Source: Thermoanaerobaculia bacterium (GTDB lineage Bacteria > Acidobacteriota > Thermoanaerobaculia > Multivoradales > UBA5704). From it: a stretch of 5,820 nt of DNA. Position 1 is the stretch's first letter, and each line of letters begins with the position of its first letter. The stretch spans positions 1 through 5,820 of the forward strand of contig JASLEW010000462.1 of NCBI GenBank assembly GCA_030150965.1, given 5' to 3'. Below, in pieces: positions 1-5,820 of this stretch. A program made the translations under genes and the position numbers. The notes beneath the pieces were generated by a model. The model did not search any database, was not told where the DNA came from, and saw only the letters and a list, made by a program, of their open reading frames with translations.

Positions 1-7
1 TCGAATG

Positions 8-27
8 CGCCGGCGCCGCGGCCGGCG
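8..27 (-). terminator. GC-rich hairpin just after the winged-helix gene (candidate terminator)
   Basis: CGCCGGC (8-14) and GCCGGCG (21-27) form a perfect 7-bp stem with a 6-base loop, beginning 15 bases after the TGA at 43-45. The position suits a terminator, but no T-tract follows and short GC palindromes are common here. Confidence 0.3.
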
Positions 28-42
28 ACGGCTGATGCGGCC

Positions 43-1152
43 TCACTCCGCGAGCAGCGTCAGGCCGAGGAACCTGGCATAGGCGCTGGCCGCGCGCCGC
101 ACCGCCCGCTGCTCCGCGGGCCCGAGCGGGCCGAACGGCTGGGGCACGACGGCGACCGCTCGCCTGCGCAGCTCGCGCTTCCAGGTCCCGGCCACCCGGC
201 CGCCGAGGACCAGGAGGGGGAGGAACATGCCGTTGCCGCCGGGCACGATCCGGCGCGCGTGCTCGGGTGCCAGCATCGCGGACCGGTCCCTGTAGCCCAG
301 CAGCAGCTCGTCGAACGGCGGCAGCAGATGGGCCGCCGGCGCCTTCGCTCCGGCGGCGGGCGCCTCCGCCGGCATCCAGAGGGCTTCGCCGTCGAAGGTC
401 GCGCGGGCGAGGAGCGGTGCCGCGGCCTCGATGGCGGTGCGCGCCTCGGCGGCGGCGAGCCCCGACCACCAGGCGAAGTCCTGCGCCGTGGCCGGGCCGT
501 GCCCGCGGAAGTACCGCATCGCCAGCTCCGCCAGGGCCTGCTCGCGCGGCAGCGGGATGGCCGCCGGCACCGCCCGCAGCCAGTCGTCGAGCAGCACGAA
601 GGTGTGCTGCTTGCCCTGCCGGGCCCCGAAACAGACGACCCGCTCCTGCGCCAGGCGCCACAGGACATGGATCCCGCGCTGCCCGGCGGGTGAGACGCCG
701 GCATCCGCGAGCAGCCGGAAGATGGCGTCGCGCGAGAGCTGCCGGCCGCCCTCGAGCGCCCGTACGATCCGGCGCTCGCTCTGCCGGAAGGCCGCGCCGT
801 CCAGTCCGAGCTGCTCGGCGCGCCGGCGCTGGCGTGCGATGTTGCGCGGCGCCAGCAGCTCCAGCATCCAGCGCACGTCCGCCGCCGCCACCAGGTGCAG
901 CGTGCCGCGCAACGGCCAGGAGCGCACGATGCTGCGCTCCGCCACCGCCCTCTCGACGTCGCCCTCGGTTGCGCCGGGCGTGCGCACGCCGACGGCCCAG
1001 AGCGCACCGAGGTAGTCCTGGGCCTGGATGGCGCCCAGCCATGCCACCGTCGCCGCCGGTCCGCCCGCGGCGCTGGTTGCGCCGGCGCCGTCGCTGGCCA
1101 GGCGCTGCTGGAGCAGGCGGCGCTGGAGCAGGGAGCGGAGGGTCCCGGTCAT
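43..1152 (-). CDS. Winged-helix DNA-binding protein of the HTH_42 / AlkZ-like family (possible DNA glycosylase)
   Basis: The 369-residue product matches the HTH_42 (formerly DUF1006) family, which includes the DNA glycosylases AlkZ and YcaQ/AlkX that unhook alkylated or crosslinked bases; many members are untested. Seen in the sequence: IQAQDY at residues 42-47, giving Q43-A-Q45, which fits the catalytic Q-x-Q motif of AlkZ-type members; RSWPLRGTLHLV at 77-88; LLPPFDELLLGYRDR at 276-290; and VAGTWKR at 320-326, all positions where the family is usually conserved. No signal peptide or membrane segment is seen, so it should be cytoplasmic. Start: the ATG at 1150-1152 begins a family-like N-terminus (MTGTLRSLLQRRLL). 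The frame stays open upstream to a TTG at 1342-1344, but those 64 residues are Arg/Gly/Ala-rich and unlike the family. No clear Shine-Dalgarno precedes the ATG. It lies 216 nt after the GH44 gene, probably with its own promoter. The family call is firm; glycosylase activity is inference. Confidence 0.9.
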   Translation of the reverse strand: MTGTLRSLLQRRLLQQRLASDGAGATSAAGGPAATVAWLGAIQAQDYLGALWAVGVRTPGATEGDVERAVAERSIVRSWPLRGTLHLVAAADVRWMLELLAPRNIARQRRRAEQLGLDGAAFRQSERRIVRALEGGRQLSRDAIFRLLADAGVSPAGQRGIHVLWRLAQERVVCFGARQGKQHTFVLLDDWLRAVPAAIPLPREQALAELAMRYFRGHGPATAQDFAWWSGLAAAEARTAIEAAAPLLARATFDGEALWMPAEAPAAGAKAPAAHLLPPFDELLLGYRDRSAMLAPEHARRIVPGGNGMFLPLLVLGGRVAGTWKRELRRRAVAVVPQPFGPLGPAEQRAVRRAASAYARFLGLTLLAE

Positions 1153-1368
1153 GGCTGCGAGATCATGGCCGCCGGCGGGCGGCGCCCGGGCCGGCCTGCC
1201 AGAGGATTCCCCGCGGCGGCAGCGGGCTCGGCTCTCTGCCTGCCATCCGGTCCTTCCTGTCGCATTTCTCCTATCACCCGCCGGCGCGTCGCGCAACGAT
1301 CGGCTGCCGCGTCGCCACGGCACACGATCGCCCCTTCCGGGCAATTTCGTTCCTGGGAGCCGGCCTGC
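1153..1368. other. Intergenic region between the GH44 and winged-helix genes
   Basis: 216 bases without a supported gene. The half nearest the GH44 stop is locally less GC-rich (an AAATT patch near 1343-1347 and GATAGGAGAAATG near 1264-1276 on the minus strand) and holds the hairpin at 1297-1330. It most likely contains the promoter of the winged-helix gene, but I cannot identify a convincing -35/-10 pair. Confidence 0.5.
1297..1330 (-). terminator. Imperfect hairpin downstream of the GH44 gene (possible terminator or mRNA-stabilising element)
   Basis: The two CGATCG copies at 1297-1302 and 1325-1330 can pair as an outer 6-bp stem, and TGCCG (1322-1318) with CGGCA (1309-1305) as an inner 5-bp stem over an 8-base loop, with a 2x2 internal mismatch between. 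It starts 38 bases after the GH44 stop. No T-run follows, so it is not a canonical intrinsic terminator; in such GC-rich DNA chance is a real alternative. Confidence 0.3.
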
Positions 1369-3939
1369 CTACTCGAAGTAGCCGTTGACGTCGAGCAGCA
1401 CCTGCACCGCTCCGGCGGTCATGTCGTTGTGCAGGGTGAGGGCGGCGTTGCCGTCCTGGGAGAGCGCCAGGATGCCGTTGTTGGCGCGCACCTCGCCGGC
1501 GCCGAAGCTGATCGCCGTCGCCACCGGCAGGACGCTCCCGGCGGCGAAGGCGCGCAGGTCGCCGGCCGCCGGGGCGGTGACCACGGTGAGGTTGGCCGAG
1601 ACCGAGCGGGCGGCGGCCGGGATTCCGCAGCGCCCGGCGAGGTCGAACGTGCGCTCGGCGCCGGCGGCGAGCGCCGGGCCGCCGTAGGCGCCGGCCGCGG
1701 TGCGGGTGTCGAAGACGCGGCAGGGCGGCACGGTGTGGAACCTGGCCGGCGCCGGCGTGATGTCGCTCGGCGCCACCACCGCCAGGGTCGCCGAGCGGGC
1801 GCCGAGGGTCAGGGAGAGGCTGCCGCCGAGCATCGTCGCGCTGCCCACCGCGGCGCCCAGCCGGTGCGTGCCGTCGAAGCCATAGAGCTTGACCGGGGCC
1901 GTCCAGTCGCCGGCCACCTGCACGGCGGCCGGGTGGCTCACCGTGTCCTTGTTGAACAGCAGCAGGAACAGCTGATTGGCCGGGCCGAGCACGGCGTAGG
2001 CGCCGACCTGGTCGACGTTGCCGCTCACCGCCTGCACCGAGCTGCCGCTCACCTGGCTGCCGGCGCCGTCGTAGCTCAGGTAGAGGAGGAAGGCGTCCTC
2101 GACCGGCGTGTTGGGCGCCGGGGCCTCCCAGCGCGTCGCCAGGTCCACCCCCTCGCGGCCGAAGATCGCCAGCGCCTCGGCCTGCGCCAGGGCGCTCGAC
2201 AGCCCGCTGTCGTCGCCCCAGTTGTACTCGCTGAGCGCGATCCTGGTGCCCGGCAGGTGGGTGCTCACCCAGGTGCGCATGCGCGGGATCAGCTGCACCA
2301 CCTGCCCGATCCACGACTCGTCGACGTAGGTGGGGTCGTAGAGGCTCTTGAGCGAGCGCAGCCGCAGCGCCGAGGTGGCCGCCGACTCGTCGTCCGAGAG
2401 CGCCACGTTGGTGCCCTGCGGGTAGTAGTGGAGATCGAGGTAGTCGAGCAGCTTGACCCCGTTGGCCACCTGGTACTGATGGATCTGATCGAGGTACCAG
2501 TCGAGCAGCGGCTCGTTGCCGTGCGCCCTGGCATCGGCCCCCGCCGCGCAGCCGTCGGCGGCGGAGAAGAAGTATCCGCACCAGCCCCACTCGGCCGGCC
2601 CGAACACCTGGGCGCCCGGGTCCTGCGCCTTGATCGCCGCCGCGTAGTCGCGGGTGCGCTGCCACTCCTCGTCGTAGGTGAGCGGATTGGGGTGGACGTC
2701 GCGGTGGGTGCTGTTCCACAGCGCCGGCTCGTTGTCGAGGGCGTAGAAGCGCACGCCGCCCGCCGCCGCGGTCCCGGTGCGCTGCGCCAGGTGCGCCATC
2801 CAGCCGGTGACGAAGCCGGGATCGATCGCCCGCGAGGTGTCGCCCGGATCGTTGCCGGTCACCGGCGTGCCGTTCAGCAGGATGCCGTTGCCGGCGTCGG
2901 CGTTGCACCACGAGGCGTTGCCGGTCGCCGTGCACTCGGTCTGCTGCTGCGCGCCGTACCTGGCGACCGAGAATCCCCAGCGCGTCGTGCGGTCGAGCGG
3001 CGTCCAGCCGATCGTCGGCACGGTGATGAGCGGCTGGCCGCCGGCGGCGCGCGTCGCATCGACGAAGGCGTCCGACGACGAGCCGTCGGGCAGCGCCGCC
3101 GGGTCGGCGTTGTCGTTGGCGATGTTCTCGAAGAACCAGTCGCTCGCCCGGTTGGAGACGTCGTCCTGCCACGAGTAGCGGGTGGTGGCGTTGCCGCCCC
3201 AGCGCCGCACCGGCCAGCGGCGCTCGGCCGCCTGCGTGTCGTCGCCGAAGTTGACGCCGTAGATGAGCGGGCTGATGGCGCGCCGCCCGGCGGCCGGGTT
3301 GACCGTCACGGCGACCGTGGCGCCCGGCGGCGGGGGCGGCGGCGGCGTGGCCCAGGCGTTGAGCTGCACGTCGTCCACGTAGATCGGCGCCTGGCTGCCG
3401 CCGGTCGCGTCCTGCAGCCAGAAGCCGTTGAAGCTCCCCGAAGTCGCGCTCACGCCGAGGCTGGCGAAGGGGATCGTCGCCAGCGCCCAGGCCCCCGCCG
3501 GCACCGCGCCCCCCGCCACGAAGCCGGCGAGCGGCGCCGTCTGCCCCGTCGGGCTGCCCCCCTGGACCAGCGCCACGGTGAGCGACTGGCTGCCGGCGCC
3601 GGTGCCGTAGACCCAGAGCTGGATGCCGCTGTAGGTGGCGGGGGAGATGCCCGCGTCGAGGTGGAAGAAGAGGCCGCTCCAGCCCGCCGGGGTGAAGGAG
3701 ATGGCGTCCTTGCCGCCGTGCACCACCGCCGTCTCGGCCAGGTTGAACGTCCCCCAGCTCCAGTTGGCGAAGCCGTTCTCCAGCTGATCGTCGTAGACGG
3801 CGAGCGGCGGCGGTGCCGCCGCCGCGCCGCGGAAACCGGCGCCGAGCACCAGCCCCAGGGCGAGCGCCGCCCCGGCGCGCAGCGCCGATGGCGCCGGCCG
3901 CCCCGGTGGCCTGGTCGTTCGCCGCGGCGGGCTGGTCAT
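1369..3939 (-). CDS. Secreted glycoside hydrolase family 44 endo-beta-1,4-glucanase/xyloglucanase, multidomain
   Basis: An 856-residue secreted retaining hydrolase; characterised GH44 enzymes cleave internal beta-1,4 bonds of cellulose derivatives, xyloglucan and related glucans. Domain order: signal peptide about 1-42, jelly-roll-like module about 45-196, seven-proline linker 199-205, catalytic domain about 207-725, C-terminal module about 733-856. The catalytic domain shows the GH44 hallmarks: RRWGGNATTRY at 245-255, DTSRAIDPGFVTGW at 367-380, ALDNEPALW at 400-408 with E404 as predicted acid/base, THRDVHPNP at 411-419, DLHYYPQG at 502-509, and LSEYNWG at 569-575 with E571 as predicted nucleophile. 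Six cysteines (336, 345, 454, 464, 740, 771) fit pairwise disulfides in an exported protein. The ATG at 3937-3939 is chosen because it gives a good Sec signal peptide and has GAGG nine bases upstream. It lies 110 nt after the oxygenase gene, so co-transcription is possible but not shown. The family is certain; the exact substrate cannot be read from the sequence. Confidence 0.95.
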   Translation of the reverse strand: MTSPPRRTTRPPGRPAPSALRAGAALALGLVLGAGFRGAAAAPPPLAVYDDQLENGFANWSWGTFNLAETAVVHGGKDAISFTPAGWSGLFFHLDAGISPATYSGIQLWVYGTGAGSQSLTVALVQGGSPTGQTAPLAGFVAGGAVPAGAWALATIPFASLGVSATSGSFNGFWLQDATGGSQAPIYVDDVQLNAWATPPPPPPPGATVAVTVNPAAGRRAISPLIYGVNFGDDTQAAERRWPVRRWGGNATTRYSWQDDVSNRASDWFFENIANDNADPAALPDGSSSDAFVDATRAAGGQPLITVPTIGWTPLDRTTRWGFSVARYGAQQQTECTATGNASWCNADAGNGILLNGTPVTGNDPGDTSRAIDPGFVTGWMAHLAQRTGTAAAGGVRFYALDNEPALWNSTHRDVHPNPLTYDEEWQRTRDYAAAIKAQDPGAQVFGPAEWGWCGYFFSAADGCAAGADARAHGNEPLLDWYLDQIHQYQVANGVKLLDYLDLHYYPQGTNVALSDDESAATSALRLRSLKSLYDPTYVDESWIGQVVQLIPRMRTWVSTHLPGTRIALSEYNWGDDSGLSSALAQAEALAIFGREGVDLATRWEAPAPNTPVEDAFLLYLSYDGAGSQVSGSSVQAVSGNVDQVGAYAVLGPANQLFLLLFNKDTVSHPAAVQVAGDWTAPVKLYGFDGTHRLGAAVGSATMLGGSLSLTLGARSATLAVVAPSDITPAPARFHTVPPCRVFDTRTAAGAYGGPALAAGAERTFDLAGRCGIPAAARSVSANLTVVTAPAAGDLRAFAAGSVLPVATAISFGAGEVRANNGILALSQDGNAALTLHNDMTAGAVQVLLDVNGYFE
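1372..1743 (-). other. C-terminal accessory module of the GH44 enzyme, function unknown
   Basis: Residues 733-856 form a separate module after the GH44 beta-sandwich. It begins FHTVPPCRVFDTR (734-746), continues with a GGPALAAGAERTFDL segment (753-767), RCGIP (770-774), an SANLTVV strand (781-787), GDLRAF (793-798), EVRANNGILAL (816-826), and ends in LLLDVNGYFE (847-856). C740 and C771 are the only cysteines in it and probably form a disulfide. I recognise this layout as a recurrent C-terminal module of secreted proteins in Acidobacteriota and related lineages, attached to varied partners, but know of no proven role. Surface retention, sorting or ligand binding are possibilities. Confidence 0.7.
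3325..3345 (-). repeat. Seven-proline interdomain linker (CCG/CCC codon run)
   Basis: Seven consecutive proline codons (residues 199-205; six CCG and one CCC) separate the N-terminal module from the catalytic domain. Proline-rich linkers are normal between modules of secreted polysaccharide hydrolases. The DNA is a near-perfect trinucleotide repeat and could vary in length between strains. Confidence 0.85.
3352..3807 (-). other. N-terminal jelly-roll-like, putative carbohydrate-binding module of the GH44 enzyme
   Basis: Residues about 45-196 sit between the signal peptide and a proline linker and look like a beta-sandwich. Alternating strands, exposed aromatics (W60, W62, F65, W87, F91, F92, W109) and a closing IYVDDVQL strand at 186-193 resemble the carbohydrate-binding or galactose-binding-like modules attached to secreted cellulases. 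I recall similar NWSWGTxN-type modules on other GH44 proteins and on expansin-like proteins, but I cannot assign a CBM family number. The binding role is inferred from architecture and aromatic content. Confidence 0.65.
3814..3939 (-). other. Predicted Sec signal peptide of the GH44 enzyme
   Basis: Residues 1-42 have an Arg-rich n-region (PPRRTTRPPGR), a hydrophobic core around residues 21-35 (AGAALALGLVLGAG) and an alanine run at 39-42 before three prolines. Cleavage is most likely within the AAAA stretch. The arginine pair is not followed by the consensus of a Tat signal, and there is no lipobox cysteine, so ordinary Sec export and signal peptidase I cleavage are expected. Confidence 0.85.
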
Positions 3940-3948
3940 GGCGGAAGG

Positions 3949-3952
3949 CCTC
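3949..3952 (-). promoter_or_regulatory. Probable Shine-Dalgarno for the GH44 gene
   Basis: GAGG on the minus strand ends nine bases before the ATG at 3937-3939. It is short but correctly placed and agrees with the start implied by the signal peptide. Confidence 0.55.
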
Positions 3953-4049
3953 GTCGGAAGGTCCCGGCGGCAGGGTGCCGCGCGCGGGCTCGGCAGCAGG
4001 TCCGGCCGTCAGTCTATGGGCTGCCCGCCGATGCCCGCTGTGAGCCGCG

Positions 4050-4925
4050 TCACACCCGGCCGCCCGGGGCGCCGCGCCACAGCACCGGGCAGATAGCGGG
4101 GTCGGCGTAGTCGGGGTCGCCCCTGGCATCCCTGCGGCAGAGGAGATCGTTGAAGTGGGTGACCGGCTTCCCACCCTCGTCCAGGACGCGCCGGTAGCGG
4201 TTGCCGCCGTCCTGCAGATGCACGGCCAGGGCGAGGCGCGGCACCCGCGAGGTGTTGGGGTAGCTGGCGTGGATGGTCCGGCAGTGATGGAAGCTCACCT
4301 GCCCGGCGGCCAGCGCCAGGGGCACGACGCGGCGCTCGCCGCCGGCCTGGATGCGCCGCTCCAGCGCCGCGAGGTCCGACTGGTGGAAGCTCTTGAGGCC
4401 GTCGTTGCCGGCCCAGCGGTGGCTGCCGTCGAGCACCGCGAGCGGCCCCATCTCGGGCGTGCAGTCCTGGAGCGGCACCCAGGCGGTCAGCATCTCCGCC
4501 GACGAGCAGGTCTGCCAGTAGGCGCGGTCGGTGTGCCAGCCGACGACGGTGTCGCGCGCCGCCGCGCCGGCCGGCTTGTGGATGAGCTGGTCGTGAAACA
4601 GCCGGATCTCGGCCGCGCCGCTGAGCCGCGCCGCGGCGGCGGCCAGGACCGGCGTCTCGACCAGCTGCCGCAGCTCCTCGACCTGCAACGACACGTAGTC
4701 GTTCTGCCGCAGCACCTCGCCGTCCTCCTCGGTCCAGTCGGCACCGGTCTCGATCAGCAGCGGCGCGTCGCGCTCGCCGGCGTAGTAGCGCTCAGCGCCG
4801 TAGCGCGCCGACTCCACCTGGTCGGCGGAGAGGAGCGGCGGCGACACCCACCAGCCGTGCTCGCGGTAGAACGCCACGTCGGCGTGGCCGGGCAGGAGGG
4901 CCAGCTGTTCGGCGGTCAGCTCCAT
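4050..4925 (-). CDS. Phytanoyl-CoA dioxygenase (PhyH) family Fe(II)/2-oxoglutarate-dependent oxygenase
   Basis: The 291-residue product is a PhyH-type non-haem iron oxygenase, which couples oxidative decarboxylation of 2-oxoglutarate to hydroxylation (sometimes halogenation or cyclisation) of an organic substrate. The iron triad is visible: H131 and D133 in GWHTDRAYW (129-137), and the distal H219 in HHCRTIHASYPN (213-224). R230, eleven residues after H219, is the predicted 2-oxoglutarate carboxylate ligand. The aspartate at 133 argues against a halogenase, which normally has Gly or Ala there. LRQNDYVSLQ (72-81) and FHDQLIHKPAG (110-120) are typical pre-core strands. No signal peptide is seen, so it is cytoplasmic. 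The ATG at 4923-4925 is supported by GGAGGAG seven bases upstream. It starts 57 nt after the methyltransferase stop, suggesting one transcript. The family is secure; the substrate is unknown, and the neighbour suggests a tailoring role. Confidence 0.93.
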   Translation of the reverse strand: MELTAEQLALLPGHADVAFYREHGWWVSPPLLSADQVESARYGAERYYAGERDAPLLIETGADWTEEDGEVLRQNDYVSLQVEELRQLVETPVLAAAAARLSGAAEIRLFHDQLIHKPAGAAARDTVVGWHTDRAYWQTCSSAEMLTAWVPLQDCTPEMGPLAVLDGSHRWAGNDGLKSFHQSDLAALERRIQAGGERRVVPLALAAGQVSFHHCRTIHASYPNTSRVPRLALAVHLQDGGNRYRRVLDEGGKPVTHFNDLLCRRDARGDPDYADPAICPVLWRGAPGGRV

Positions 4926-4932
4926 TCCCAGG

Positions 4933-4939
4933 CTCCTCC
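4933..4939 (-). promoter_or_regulatory. Strong Shine-Dalgarno for the PhyH oxygenase
   Basis: On the minus strand GGAGGAG lies seven bases before the ATG at 4923-4925, a near-ideal complement to the 16S 3' end. It fixes the start of the oxygenase and shows it can be translated independently within a transcript shared with the methyltransferase. Confidence 0.85.
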
Positions 4940-4982
4940 GGGGTGCGCCGCCGCCCGCGATGGGCGCCGCGGAGGGGGGCCC

Positions 4983-5820
4983 TCAGCCGCGGGTGGCATA
5001 GACGAAATGCACCACCGAGCCGCGGTGGAGCGCGTCCTGCTCGACCTGCACGCCGAAGCCGCGGTCATGCAGCAGGGCGGCGACGCGCTCCACCCGGCGG
5101 TCGAGGTCGTGCACCTCGACAACCACCTGGCGGATCCGCGGCCAGTCGCCGTCGGCGATGCCGCGCAGCACGTCCATCTCGGCCTTCTGCACGTCGATCT
5201 TGAGCAGGTCGATGCTCTCCACGCCGCGCCCGGCGATCACCTGCGACAGCGGGCGCAGCTCGCAGTCGAACGCGGTCGAGGCCAGGCGGTCGTCGACCAG
5301 CTCCCCGGCGAAGGGGGCGAGGTCGGGCCCCTGCGCACCCTGCGAGAGGTTGCGCAGGATCGTGCCGAGCAGCGCCCGCTCCTGCTCCAGGTCGGGATAG
5401 AGCGACGACATCCCCGAGAGCGCCGGGTAGTAGGCCAGCCGTCCGCGGCCGGCGCGGTCGGACAGCGCGCAGGCGGCGAGCTCGATCCCGCCGAGCCCCG
5501 CGGTGTTCCGCCGCAGCACCTCGAAGAGCGGCGGCGCCGGCTCGAAGGCGTGCACCCGCAGCCCGGGCGCCCGCTCCAGGGCGTAGAGCGTGAACAGGCC
5601 GATGTTGGCGCCGACGTCGAACACCGTGCCTCCGGGCGGATAGCGGATGCCGGCGCGGTCGTAGGTGCGGTGCTCGAACACGTCCACGTAGAGGTACGCC
5701 GCCTCGGCGCGGTGCAGGCAGTGCAGCCGCCGCCCGCCCGGCAAGGCGAGGATCTGCACCTCGTCGAAGCGCCGGCCGGCGCCGCCCGGCGGCCCGCCCG
5801 CCGTGCCGGCGCCGCTCGCG
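4983..5820 (-). CDS. FkbM-family SAM-dependent methyltransferase, 5' end probably beyond the window
   Basis: FkbM-family enzymes transfer a methyl group from S-adenosylmethionine, usually to an oxygen of a polyketide, peptide or sugar; the name comes from the FK506 31-O-methyltransferase. Numbering from the GTG at 5757-5759 (258 residues to the TGA at 4983-4985): motif I VFDVGANIGLFTLYA at 46-60 binds SAM, AFEP at 71-74 holds the acidic ribose contact E73, and IDLLKIDVQKAEMDVLRGI at 183-201 followed by RQVVVEVHDLD at 210-220 is the FkbM signature. The domain is full length and no signal peptide is seen. The GTG lacks a Shine-Dalgarno and falls inside a strand-like segment (RRFDEVQILALPGG), while the frame stays open to the right edge through a Gly/Ala/Pro-rich stretch, so I annotate it as 5'-incomplete. 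This form resembles FkbM domains within or beside NRPS/PKS proteins. The oxygenase follows after 57 nt. Confidence 0.9.
   Translation of the reverse strand, partial: ASGAGTAGGPPGGAGRRFDEVQILALPGGRRLHCLHRAEAAYLYVDVFEHRTYDRAGIRYPPGGTVFDVGANIGLFTLYALERAPGLRVHAFEPAPPLFEVLRRNTAGLGGIELAACALSDRAGRGRLAYYPALSGMSSLYPDLEQERALLGTILRNLSQGAQGPDLAPFAGELVDDRLASTAFDCELRPLSQVIAGRGVESIDLLKIDVQKAEMDVLRGIADGDWPRIRQVVVEVHDLDRRVERVAALLHDRGFGVQVEQDALHRGSVVHFVYATRG

Noticed and set aside
1153..1344. A 64-residue N-terminal extension of the winged-helix protein from a TTG codon
   Set aside because: The extra residues are Arg/Gly-rich and unlike the family N-terminus, which begins at the ATG at 1150-1152.
3968..3980. 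Short inverted repeat CGGCA-GGG-TGCCG upstream of the GH44 gene
   Set aside because: A 5-bp stem with a 3-base loop and no T-tract is expected often by chance in DNA this rich in G and C.
3940..4049. A possible promoter before the GH44 gene, with TAGACT at 4011-4016 on the minus strand as a -10
   Set aside because: It matches the -10 consensus at only four of six positions, and at the usual spacing the -35 position reads AGCGGG, which does not resemble TTGACA.
895..4110. A 1071-codon open frame on the plus strand antisense to the GH44 gene
   Set aside because: Its product is Arg/Ala/Gly/Val-rich low-complexity sequence with no recognisable domain, it crosses intergenic DNA and parts of two real genes, and long antisense open frames are expected in DNA with this G/C third-position bias.
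1274..4174. A 966-codon open frame on the minus strand in another phase over the GH44 gene
   Set aside because: It overlaps the GH44 gene on the same strand, and its product is Arg/Gly/Ala-rich without family motifs, while the GH44 frame has the catalytic signatures, signal peptide and Shine-Dalgarno.
4943..5400. Plus-strand open frames of 80-86 codons antisense to the FkbM gene
   Set aside because: They have no domain similarity and low-complexity Arg/Ser/Pro-rich products, consistent with antisense shadows of the methyltransferase.

Overview
The window is very GC-rich and carries four protein-coding genes, all on the minus strand, so transcription runs from the right edge to the left. In transcriptional order they are: an FkbM-family SAM-dependent methyltransferase (5' end apparently beyond the window), a phytanoyl-CoA dioxygenase (PhyH)-family Fe(II)/2-oxoglutarate oxygenase, a secreted multidomain glycoside hydrolase of family 44 (endo-beta-1,4-glucanase/xyloglucanase type), and a winged-helix HTH_42/AlkZ-like protein. 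No tRNA, rRNA, CRISPR array, insertion sequence or phage gene is visible.

The strong G/C bias at third codon positions, the weak spacing of SD motifs and the C-terminal module of the GH44 enzyme (a roughly 120-residue domain with a PPCR-VFDTR start and a DVNGYFE end, which I remember from secreted proteins of Acidobacteriota such as Thermoanaerobaculia and from deltaproteobacterial/Myxococcota-like lineages) suggest a soil-type GC-rich bacterium of one of those groups. This is an inference from recalled sequence style, not a database result.

Layout: 4983-5820 FkbM methyltransferase, reading frame open to the right edge; 57-nt gap with a near-ideal Shine-Dalgarno; 4050-4925 PhyH oxygenase; 110-nt gap; 1369-3939 GH44 enzyme (signal peptide, jelly-roll-like N-terminal module, seven-proline linker, catalytic domain, C-terminal module); 216-nt gap containing an imperfect hairpin; 43-1152 AlkZ-like winged-helix protein, followed by a GC hairpin at the left edge.

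Functionally, the methyltransferase and oxygenase look like a co-transcribed tailoring pair of the kind found in natural-product or glycan-modification loci; the form of the FkbM protein resembles those found inside or beside NRPS/PKS assembly lines, which lie outside this window if present. The GH44 enzyme acts outside the cell on beta-1,4-glucans and need not be linked to the pair. The last gene belongs to a family containing DNA glycosylases, some of which confer self-resistance in DNA-alkylating natural-product clusters; here that link is only a hypothesis. I do not see a clearly new biological system; the most useful leads are the uncharacterised modules of the GH44 protein, the truncated FkbM frame, and the Q-A-Q motif in the winged-helix protein.
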